Assembly (NCBI GenBank): GCA_021200075.1
Contig: JAJQGZ010000147.1
Location: 1-5,015 of the forward strand
Direction: 5' to 3'
Source of the DNA: Clostridiales bacterium
GTDB lineage: Bacteria > Bacillota > Clostridia > Oscillospirales > Acutalibacteraceae
DNA: 5,015 nt
The position numbers were made by a program, and so were the translations under genes. The notes under the pieces were generated by a model. The model was given only the letters and a program-made list of their open reading frames with translations, was not told where the DNA came from and made no database searches. Below, piece after piece: positions 1 through 5,015 of this stretch. How positions within the stretch are numbered: the stretch's first letter is position 1; every line of letters begins with the position of its first letter.

Positions 1-36
1 GGATTCAATCGCTATGGATTTTTTAGATGTTCAACT

Positions 37-677
37 TCATTTTACAATCGGCCACATATGATTTTTCATCCTTTTATGGGAAATGACAATCATATAAATT
101 GAAACGGCGGTTATTACCGTACACACACCGTACCGGTAAAAATCGTCATTTTTTTTTTGAAAAACGCTTCGTCATTGCCAAACTGCAAAATCATTGCAAT
201 TTCAAGCGAGAGCAAAGAAATCATCGCCGAGATGAAATTGATTACTTTTAAAGCCGCTAAAACAGGATTGTGCGAGCTGCGGTATTTGACAAGATTTTTA
301 ATAGCTGCAATCACACGGTAAAATGTATACGCCGCCACAACATATATCAAATATCCGCCGTAGTGCGAACCATTGCCGTCTGTCACCGCCGATATGACTA
401 TGCCGGACAAAATAAAATTCATAAGCAAAAGCAAAATACCGAGTACGCAATACTTTTTCCACTGTGCGTTTTCTTTTTGTCTGAACTGACGAGCCTCGCT
501 GAGTAGAATCAGGCAAAGCAGTATCAACAGTATATAATAGCACCCTAATGTTGCAAACCAATAGAAGCCGTAGGAAATGCCGCATATAATTTCCCAAACG
601 GCGTAAAACAAATTAAGTATGAGCGATATAAGAAGAGACAGAGAGGCATTTGCCCACTCAATACATTTATAAATCAA
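37..677 (-). pseudogene. Multi-helix membrane protein, frameshifted near its C-terminus
   Basis: As it stands the frame runs from a TTG at 677 to a stop at 114-116 (187 aa). Hydrophobic helices lie near residues 11-33, 38-60, 76-97, 107-128 and 139-164. The frame stops just as a last helix should begin. Another frame takes over there and gives TVITAVSIYMIVIS followed by basic HKRMK, then stops at 37-39. Removing one AC unit from the (AC)4 at 121-128, or changing T10 at 149-158 to T8 or T11, joins the two parts into about 212 aa with six helices. From memory of the family, MTIFTGTVC fits its conserved C-terminal region, which favours the AC repeat as the lesion. The TTG start is inferred: it overlaps the repressor stop as TTGA, no in-frame ATG lies near it, an in-frame stop lies upstream, and no clear Shine-Dalgarno is seen. 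Function unknown; its position suggests control by the neighbouring TetR regulator. Confidence 0.7.
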
Positions 678-1233
678 CGGATGTTTGCAATATCTTGAGC
701 AGGATCATCGCAATCGGAAAGAATCCAGCGTTCAATAATCCCCATTATCCCCTTTATGTAAAACGAAAGCATATATTCACGCTTTTTTTCTGGGATATTA
801 TGACGCTTCAATATTTGATTAAGTATATCGCCGATTAACGAATTATACATTTTATCGGCTTGCATTACCTGCGGATTGCCGAGAACAACCTTTAATAATT
901 TTCTGTTTTCCGACACAAATTTTAAATACGGCATCAAATATTCCGGCTTATCAAAAAGAGTTCCTCAAAAGACGCTGTAGCTATGCTCTGTTTAAACTCC
1001 GAAGCACTCTTTTCAAAGCACATAGAAAAACTTTTGTTGATATTTTCCACACATTCCGAGAGCAAATCGGCAACAGTTTCATAATGAAGATAGAAGGTAG
1101 AACGATTGACGCCTGCTTTTTTGCATATTTCCGTAACCGTTATATATTCAAAACTTTTCTTTTCCATAAGCTCCAAAAAAGCGTTATCCATTTTTCGGGC
1201 GGTATCGAAATATTTGCTTTGAGCCTTTGTCAT
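674..1233 (-). pseudogene. TetR/AcrR-family transcriptional repressor, single-base frameshift
   Basis: The N-terminal part starts with ATG at 1233 and runs 99 aa to a stop at about 934. It has the TetR DNA-binding domain: helix-turn-helix at residues ~31-50, with ITVTEICKKAGVNRSTFYLHY, typical of the family. The C-terminal part continues in another frame from about 950 to the TGA at 674-676 and ends with FYIKGIMGIIERWILSD, a pattern typical of TetR ligand-domain ends in Clostridia. Adding one base to the A5 run at 953-957 joins them as EELFFDKPEYLMPYLKFV, a 186-aa protein of normal TetR length. An AGGAGG lies 9 nt before the ATG. It sits 31 bp after the small membrane gene and overlaps the next start, so the three genes look like one operon. 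If truly shifted, the product keeps DNA binding but loses the dimerisation and ligand domain, so repression is probably lost. The ligand is unknown. Confidence 0.85.
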
Positions 1234-1242
1234 ATCGTTTTA

Positions 1243-1248
1243 CCTCCT
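1243..1248 (-). promoter_or_regulatory. Ribosome binding site of the TetR gene
   Basis: A perfect AGGAGG on the minus strand lies 9 nt upstream of the ATG at 1233. It fixes the repressor start and shows that this broken gene once had, and may still have, an efficient translation signal. Confidence 0.85.
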
Positions 1249-1264
1249 GATACATTAAATTGAT

Positions 1265-1620
1265 TTAGTTTTCTCCGATTTCTTTTGCAAGCTCCATAAT
1301 TTCAAATGCGTACTTGCGTTTGCCTTTTTCTCGGATTTTTTATAAAGAGGATAGTTTACCCCCCCATACCTATAAGCCCGATTATTTCGATAATTACTCC
1401 GAATATAAAGTTTGCTTTGGTAGCAGATCCTATAATCTGCATTGAAAGGCACATCCCAAATCCGGTAACCAACACCGTGATAATGCCGAATGTGTAACCG
1501 AAATTTTCGGCAGGTCTTTTAGCTTTTCGGTCGAGCTTTTTTAAGTGCGACGACCTTTGATGTGTCCTTGGGAGCATACTCGTTTGCGAGATTTTGAGCA
1601 TAAATTTTGTCTGTGTTCAT
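1265..1620 (-). pseudogene. Small two-helix membrane protein ('dihydropteridine reductase' family in name), three frameshifts
   Basis: Starts with ATG at 1620 after a strong Shine-Dalgarno: MNTDKIYAQNLANEYAPKD, then SKVVALKK. Three indels follow. (1) T6 at 1537-1542 should be T5, giving KKLDRKAKRPAENFGYTFG. (2) C7 at 1359-1365 should be C5 (or C8), giving GMGVNYPLYKK. (3) T6 at 1336-1341 should be T7, giving REKGKRKYAFEIMELAKEI and a stop at 1265-1267. The repaired protein is 117 aa with two hydrophobic helices (FGIITVLVTGFGMCLSMQII and FIFGVIIEIIGLIGMGV) between charged ends. From memory this matches a Clostridia family that annotation pipelines call dihydropteridine reductase. I see no nucleotide-binding or catalytic motif, so that name should not be taken as a function. 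First gene of the minus-strand cassette. Confidence 0.8.
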
Positions 1621-1629
1621 AGTTATGAA

Positions 1630-1637
1630 CCTCCTTT
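1630..1637 (-). promoter_or_regulatory. Ribosome binding site of the small membrane protein gene
   Basis: AAAGGAGG on the minus strand lies 9 nt before the ATG at 1620. It supports the start at 1620 rather than the longer out-of-frame open stretch overlapping it, whose N-terminus (MLKISQTSMLP...) is an artefact of the frameshift. Confidence 0.85.
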
Positions 1638-1651
1638 GTTTTGATGATTTT

Positions 1652-1680
1652 ATTATAGAAGATTCATTTTATAAACTGAA
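1652..1680 (-). promoter_or_regulatory. Candidate promoter of the minus-strand cassette, with possible operator
   Basis: On the minus strand TTCAGT (1675-1680), 17 nt, then a perfect TATAAT (1652-1657). Transcription would begin near 1645, about 25 nt before the start codon. The -35 box is poor. An inverted repeat TTATA-N12-TATAA (1653-1674) and two ATTTTAT copies 19 bp apart (1647-1653, 1666-1672) overlap it. That is where a self-controlling TetR protein would bind, but the arms are all A/T and may be chance. Confidence 0.4.
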
Positions 1681-1731
1681 CAGCACAAACATCAAAAGGC
1701 GTTGATTTTTATATTTTTTGTGTAATTATTA

Positions 1732-1761
1732 AAAAACAGCAACCGTGAAATTGCCGTTTTT
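1732..1761 (-). terminator. Terminator-like hairpin upstream of the cassette (possible attenuator)
   Basis: Read on the minus strand: AAAAACGGCAA, an 8-nt loop (TTTCACGG), TTGCTGTTTTT, then another T and AATAA. The 11-bp stem has one G-U pair; on the plus strand that pair becomes an A-C mismatch, so the minus strand is favoured. The A-tract/U-tract layout is that of an intrinsic terminator, though the GC core is short. It lies between the two candidate minus-strand promoters, so it could end transcripts from the upstream one. Confidence 0.4.
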
Positions 1762-1783
1762 AATACTTCAAATTTATATTATT

Positions 1784-1812
1784 ATTTTATCATATAATAC
1801 AATATAGTTCAA
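1784..1812 (-). promoter_or_regulatory. Second candidate minus-strand promoter
   Basis: TTGAAC (1807-1812), a 17-nt spacer, and TAAAAT (1784-1789) on the minus strand match the vegetative consensus well. A transcript would start near 1777 and meet the hairpin at 1761-1732 within about 45 nt. The region is very AT-rich, so a chance match is quite possible. Confidence 0.35.
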
Positions 1813-1818
1813 CTTTCT

Positions 1819-1852
1819 CCGGGCGGGGTCGGCATTGAGCGTTTCCGGCAGG
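1819..1852. other. Short GC-rich island in the AT-rich divergent intergenic region
   Basis: 25 of 34 bases are G or C (CCGGGCGGGGTCGG and following), while the flanks are dominated by A and T. It belongs to no convincing gene and I find no good hairpin in it. It could be a fragment of a dispersed repeat, a relic of a gene, or a small RNA. The rest of the 371-bp interval holds only the promoters and hairpin listed separately. Confidence 0.4.
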
Positions 1853-1903
1853 ATTCGGTTACTAAAGGGCAGTGTTCTTCACAAAACTTTTTCATTTACT
1901 TTA

Positions 1904-1932
1904 TTGACTTATCCGTTAAAACACTGTACAAT
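1904..1932 (+). promoter_or_regulatory. glyS promoter
   Basis: TTGACT, a 17-nt spacer and TACAAT form a near-consensus vegetative (sigma-A type) promoter. Transcription would begin near 1939, giving a ~50-nt leader before the ATG at 1992. Such a short leader leaves no room for a T-box riboswitch, which often controls tRNA synthetase genes in Bacillota. Confidence 0.75.
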
Positions 1933-1980
1933 GAGCCTTGTATATATCATAATATTAAAAAAACCATTGATTAAAATATC

Positions 1981-1985
1981 GGAGG
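1981..1985 (+). promoter_or_regulatory. glyS ribosome binding site
   Basis: GGAGG lies 6 nt before the ATG at 1992 and confirms this start. Confidence 0.85.
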
Positions 1986-1991
1986 TTTAAA

Positions 1992-3374
1992 ATGGAAAAT
2001 ACAGAAAAATCACTTGAACAGCTTGTTACTTTGTGCAAAGGCAGAGGTTTTGTATATCCGGGTTCGGAAATTTACGGCGGACTTGCAAACACCTGGGATT
2101 TCGGCCCGCTCGGAGTTGAGCTTAAAGAAAATATCAAAAAAGCGTGGAGAAAGAAATTTATACAGGAAAATCCGTACAATGTAGGTCTTGACAGCGCTAT
2201 TCTTATGAATCCGCAAACCTGGATTGCATCAGGACATCTGGGCGGTTTTTCAGACCCACTTATGGACTGTTGCGAATGCAAAACTAGGCACAGAGCCGAC
2301 GACCTTATCGAAAGCTTTGACTCAACTAATGTTGCAGGCTGGAGCAACGAGGAAATGTCAGCTTATATAAAAGAGCATAACATCCCCTGCCCTAACTGCG
2401 GCGCCCATAATTTTACGGACATAAGGCAGTTTAATCTTATGTTCAAAACATTCCAGGGCGTTACGGAAGACGCAAAGGACGAAATATACCTCAGACCTGA
2501 AACGGCGCAGGGAATTTTTGTAAACTTTGCGAATGTACAAAGAACTACAAGAAAGAAAATTCCGTTCGGCGTTGCACAGGTGGGCAAATCGTTCAGAAAT
2601 GAGATAACACCAGGTAAATTCATTTTCCGTGTTCGTGAATTTGAACAGATGGAGCTTGAATTTTTCTGCAAGCCGGGAACCGACCTTGAATGGTTTGACT
2701 ACTGGAGAAGCTTTTGCCGTGACTGGCTGTATTCGCTCAACATCAGCAAGGATAATCTCCGTTTGCGTGACCACGACCAAGAGGAATTTTCGTTCTATTC
2801 AAAAGCGACAACAGACTTTGAATATAAATTCCCGTTCGGCTGGGGCGAGCTTTGGGGCATTGCCGACAGGACGGATTATGACCTCACACAGCACATCAAC
2901 ACAAGCGGAAAAAACCTTGAATATTTCGACCAGACAACCGGCGAAAAATATGTGCCTTATGTAATCGAGCCGTCGCTCGGTGTTGAGCGTCTCTTCCTTG
3001 CAATCATTACAGAAGCGTATGACGAGGAAATGCTCGATGCGGAGAAAAAAGACAAACGAGTTGTAATGCACTTCCACCCGGTTCTTGCTCCGTTCAAGGC
3101 GGCGGTGCTTCCGCTTTCCAAAAAGCTCAGCGAGCAGGCAACCGAAGTCTTCTCAAGGCTGGCTAAAAAATTTAATGTTGGCTTTGACGAGGCAGGTTCA
3201 ATCGGCAAGAGATACCGCAGACAGGACGAAATCGGCACGCCGTACTGCATAACATATGATTTTGATTCCGTCGAAGATAACTGCGTTACGGTTCGTGACA
3301 GGGATTCTATGGAGCAGGTAAGGCTTCCGATTGACGAGCTTGAAGCATTTATCGAAAGCAAACTGGAATTTTAA
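1992..3374 (+). CDS. glyS: Glycyl-tRNA synthetase, single-chain alpha2 type
   Basis: Attaches glycine to tRNA(Gly) with ATP in the cytoplasm; essential for translation. The protein is 460 aa, the usual length of the homodimeric bacterial type (also named glyQS), which differs from the alpha2beta2 enzyme. In order: N-terminal GRGFVYPGSEIYGG and WDFGPLG (residues ~18-41); an insertion with Cys93/94/96 and CPNC at 133-136, which could hold zinc; YLRPETAQGIF (166-176); class II motif 2 at about 201-225 (FRNEITPGKFIFRVREFEQM); motif 3 with EPSLGVERLFLAI (326-338), whose Arg contacts ATP in this class; and a C-terminal anticodon-binding domain (about 357-455) starting VVMHFHPVLAPFKAAVLPL and including GKRYRRQDEIGTPYCITYDF. 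The frame is unbroken despite many A-runs. It has its own promoter and may be cotranscribed with the membrane protein gene 78 bp downstream. Confidence 0.97.
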   Translation: MENTEKSLEQLVTLCKGRGFVYPGSEIYGGLANTWDFGPLGVELKENIKKAWRKKFIQENPYNVGLDSAILMNPQTWIASGHLGGFSDPLMDCCECKTRHRADDLIESFDSTNVAGWSNEEMSAYIKEHNIPCPNCGAHNFTDIRQFNLMFKTFQGVTEDAKDEIYLRPETAQGIFVNFANVQRTTRKKIPFGVAQVGKSFRNEITPGKFIFRVREFEQMELEFFCKPGTDLEWFDYWRSFCRDWLYSLNISKDNLRLRDHDQEEFSFYSKATTDFEYKFPFGWGELWGIADRTDYDLTQHINTSGKNLEYFDQTTGEKYVPYVIEPSLGVERLFLAIITEAYDEEMLDAEKKDKRVVMHFHPVLAPFKAAVLPLSKKLSEQATEVFSRLAKKFNVGFDEAGSIGKRYRRQDEIGTPYCITYDFDSVEDNCVTVRDRDSMEQVRLPIDELEAFIESKLEF

Positions 3375-3440
3375 ATTTTCTAATAAGCACAAATCGCAAA
3401 TTCAGTTTTATCGGCAACTTTTCGTTTTGAAAAAGAAAAA

Positions 3441-3445
3441 AGGAG
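3441..3445 (+). promoter_or_regulatory. Ribosome binding site of the DUF975-type gene
   Basis: AGGAG, preceded by an A-run, lies 7 nt before the ATG at 3453. The 78-bp gap after glyS shows neither a convincing -35/-10 pair nor a terminator hairpin, so readthrough from glyS is likely. Confidence 0.8.
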
Positions 3446-3452
3446 AGTTGGT

Positions 3453-4856
3453 ATGAATAACAATATTAACAGACCGATGGTCAAGGCGCAGGCTAAAAAG
3501 CTTATTAAAGACAAGGTTTTTATACTTTTCGTTATCACCTTTGTTGCAATATTCCTTGTAAACGGCATATCGGTAGCTGTAAGCGTCAAGAACTCGCTTG
3601 ATGCCGCCGATGACACTGCAGAAAGCTATGACAGCAGTGATTACTATAATTCCTACGATTATTCCGATGATTATTATAGCGATTACTACGATGATTTTGA
3701 GGATTATCTTAACGAATACTATTACGGTTACGGGGACGGCAGTTCAAGCGGAAGCTATGACAGCGATAATCCGATAGATAACTTCGGCAGCAACTCACAG
3801 GGAAGCAGCGATAATTACGGCTCCGGCAACGGCATAACATCAAGCGATTCAAGCTCGTCCTCATTATCATATATATCAACATATGCAGTCGGCTTAATCG
3901 GGTTGATACTCTCTCCCCTGTTCATAACTCTTATGGGATTTTATGTTTCGTTTATCAAGAGGAATCCCGACGAGGAGCTGAAGCTCGGCAAGGAACTCGG
4001 CGGTCTCTTTAAGAAATCATTTGATTCAACATATCTTAAAAAGCTGGTGCTTTATGTACTTAAATCATTATTCACCACTCTTTTGTCGCTTATTTTCTTT
4101 GTTCCCGGAATTATCTACAACTACAGCACATACTTTGCGTACCAGATTATGAACGATTACCCGAGCCTGAAGCCGACGGAAGCAGGTAAGCTTTCAAGAA
4201 AAATCATAAAGGGCAACCGGACGGAACTTTTCCTGCTTGATTTGAGCTTTATTCCGTGGTATCTTCTCTGCGGTGTAACGCTCGGAATCGCATCAATTTA
4301 TGTTCTTCCCTACATCTACACAACCCAGGCTCTTTACTACGAGAATTTCCGTTTGAGAGCATTGGCTCAGGGCAGAATAACCGAGGACGATTTTCTTTCC
4401 GAAGAGGAGCGTAAAAACAAGTACGCACAAAATCCTTGGCAAAACGGCGGTTATTATAACCCGAATAATTCCGATTACGCGAATAACCAAAACGGCGGTT
4501 ATACCAACGGCTATGGCAACGCTCAGGGCTATAACAACTACAATTCAGCTCAGCAAAATAATTACTACTATCAACCGCAAAACAGCAATCCGTATACCGA
4601 ACAGCAAAGCGCATATCAAAATTCAAATCAGCAATATTACCAACCGCCCGAATCTCAACCTCAAGAGCAAAACGGCGAAAGCAGTAATATGACACAGCAG
4701 GAAAATAATGCTGAAAACACGGAAAATGAAAGCACATTTGCCGCCGAAAGCCACGATATACCAAACGCCGAAGACAACCAAATCACCGACGATACCCCTG
4801 CACAGGAAAATACGGCTGATAACAACACTGTTGAAGATACAGCCGAAGACGAATAA
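3453..4856 (+). CDS. DUF975-family membrane protein with low-complexity extracellular loop and cytoplasmic tail
   Basis: 467 aa; function unknown. Residues 1-21 are basic (MVKAQAKKLIKDK), so the N-terminus should lie inside. Helix 1 is at ~22-45. Residues ~48-138 are a polar loop very rich in Asp, Ser, Tyr and Gly, with 14 Tyr in residues 59-96, predicted outside. Helix 2 is at ~140-168, followed by the charged IKRNPDEELKLGKELGG. A hydrophobic hairpin at ~196-233 includes FFVPGIIYNYS. Then comes NDYPSLKPTEAGKLSRKIIKG and a second hairpin at ~257-290 with LFLLDLSFIPWYLLCGVTLG. That part is typical, as I recall it, of DUF975 proteins, where it reads F(I/L)PWYLLG.(L/V)T.GI. From ~325 the tail is rich in Asn, Gln, Tyr and Gly, then from ~400 in Glu, Asp, Asn and Thr. 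Most DUF975 proteins are much shorter, so loop and tail are extras. It follows glyS, probably in one transcript; a functional link is not evident. Confidence 0.8.
   Translation: MNNNINRPMVKAQAKKLIKDKVFILFVITFVAIFLVNGISVAVSVKNSLDAADDTAESYDSSDYYNSYDYSDDYYSDYYDDFEDYLNEYYYGYGDGSSSGSYDSDNPIDNFGSNSQGSSDNYGSGNGITSSDSSSSSLSYISTYAVGLIGLILSPLFITLMGFYVSFIKRNPDEELKLGKELGGLFKKSFDSTYLKKLVLYVLKSLFTTLLSLIFFVPGIIYNYSTYFAYQIMNDYPSLKPTEAGKLSRKIIKGNRTELFLLDLSFIPWYLLCGVTLGIASIYVLPYIYTTQALYYENFRLRALAQGRITEDDFLSEEERKNKYAQNPWQNGGYYNPNNSDYANNQNGGYTNGYGNAQGYNNYNSAQQNNYYYQPQNSNPYTEQQSAYQNSNQQYYQPPESQPQEQNGESSNMTQQENNAENTENESTFAAESHDIPNAEDNQITDDTPAQENTADNNTVEDTAEDE
4440..4502 (+). repeat. 15-nt direct repeat pair in the tail of the DUF975-type gene
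   Basis: CAAAACGGCGGTTAT occurs at 4440-4454 and 4488-4502, 48 bp (16 codons) apart and in the same frame, coding QNGGY each time. It suggests that the Asn/Tyr-rich tail grew at least partly by duplication of short units. Confidence 0.7.
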
Positions 4857-4892
4857 AGCACAAACAGACGACAGATACTGTAAAAAAACAAC

Positions 4893-4938
4893 AATAAATC
4901 GGGTCGGGAGAAAAAGCTCTCTCTCGACCCGATTTATT
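4893..4938 (+). terminator. Long stem-loop after the DUF975-type gene
   Basis: A 19-bp stem: AATAAATCGGGTCGGGAGA (4893-4911) pairs with 4920-4938 around an 8-nt loop, with one G-U pair on the plus strand. It lies 36 nt after the stop codon. The stem is strong and GC-rich in its middle, but the following TTATTATGCATTTACTT is a weak U-tract. It is most likely the transcription terminator of the glyS-membrane protein unit, or a 3' end that protects the mRNA. Confidence 0.7.
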
Positions 4939-4978
4939 ATGCATTTACTTACTTTTATATAATGGAGCCTGTAAAATA

Positions 4979-5015
4979 AAGTGTGTAAGTTAGGAAAACA
5001 GCTTGCACACTTTTT
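4979..5015 (+). terminator. Hairpin with T-tail at the window edge; terminator or end of an insertion element
   Basis: AAGTGTGTAAG (4979-4989), a 12-nt loop, CTTGCACACTT (5002-5012), then T's to the end of the window. The 11-bp stem has one U-G pair on the plus strand. This is a second terminator-like structure 40 bp after the first. The preceding GGAGCCTGTAAAATAAAGTG (4964-4983) reminds me of the ends of IS256-type elements, which often carry such a hairpin. Without the DNA to the right I cannot tell. Confidence 0.5.

Noticed and set aside
1..36. Possible terminator after the left cassette (GGATTTTTTAGATG)
   Set aside because: A T-run is present but I cannot find a convincing stem within the window.
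102..116. AAACGGCGGTTATTA at 102-116 is identical to 4442-4456
   Set aside because: Unexpected for this window size but the flanks do not match and one copy is inside a protein repeat; most likely coincidence.
270..597. Open stretches overlapping the left membrane gene (plus 270-506, minus 298-597)
   Set aside because: They are shadows of the hydrophobic protein frame; they lack ribosome binding sites and any recognisable domain.
1806..1991. Open frame leading up to glyS (FLRAGSALSVSGRIRLLKG...)
   Set aside because: No start codon with a ribosome binding site, it runs through the glyS promoter and Shine-Dalgarno, and its composition is not protein-like.
2010..3361. Several minus-strand and off-frame open stretches inside glyS
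   Set aside because: They lie wholly within a well-identified essential gene, with no start signals and odd compositions.
4249..4962. Open stretches opposite and off-frame to the end of the DUF975-type gene
   Set aside because: The A/C-rich coding of the Asn/Gln tail avoids stops in other frames, so long open frames arise by chance; no ribosome binding sites.
4958..4963. TATAAT resembling a -10 box near the right edge
   Set aside because: No -35-like hexamer lies 16-18 bp upstream.

Overview
The window looks like chromosomal DNA from a gut-type Clostridia member (Bacillota, probably Oscillospiraceae/Ruminococcaceae-like). The evidence is moderate-to-low GC, strong AGGAGG-type ribosome binding sites, a single-chain alpha2-type glycyl-tRNA synthetase, a DUF975-type membrane protein, and a TetR plus small-membrane-protein cassette that I recall from related Clostridia. 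The exact genus is an inference.

Left part (about 37-1620, all on the minus strand). Three adjacent genes read right to left: a ~117-aa two-helix membrane protein of the family that databases label 'dihydropteridine reductase', a ~186-aa TetR/AcrR repressor, and a ~212-aa multi-helix membrane protein. Each is broken by frameshifts. By matching reading frames I find five indels: three in the first gene, one in the repressor and one near the 3' end of the last. Each falls in a homopolymer, or for the last gene in either a T10 run or an (AC)4 repeat. Undoing them restores three full-length proteins with good ribosome binding sites and TTGA start/stop coupling between the last two. This is either an operon recently inactivated by slippage or a stretch of poor sequence.

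Middle (1621-1991). This 371-bp divergent intergenic region holds a near-consensus promoter for glyS (TTGACT-17-TACAAT), one or two minus-strand promoter candidates for the broken operon, a terminator-like hairpin between them, and a short GC-rich island of unknown origin. No T-box is visible.

Right part (1992-4856, plus strand). Two intact genes: glyS (460 aa, complete class II synthetase with anticodon-binding domain) and, 78 bp downstream with no obvious terminator between, a 467-aa DUF975-family membrane protein. The latter is unusual: an Asp/Ser/Tyr-rich ~90-residue loop predicted outside the cell between helices 1 and 2, and a ~140-residue Asn/Gln/Tyr/Gly-rich then acidic tail predicted in the cytoplasm. 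The ~1,850 nt of intact left-to-right coding sequence, despite many A-runs, contrasts sharply with the five breaks on the left.

Right edge (4857-5015). A long 19-bp stem follows the last gene, then a second hairpin ending in T's at the window boundary. The second is either a terminator or the end of an insertion element that continues outside the window. I do not see a clearly new multi-gene system. The most notable items are the clustered slippage mutations and the low-complexity domains of the DUF975 protein.
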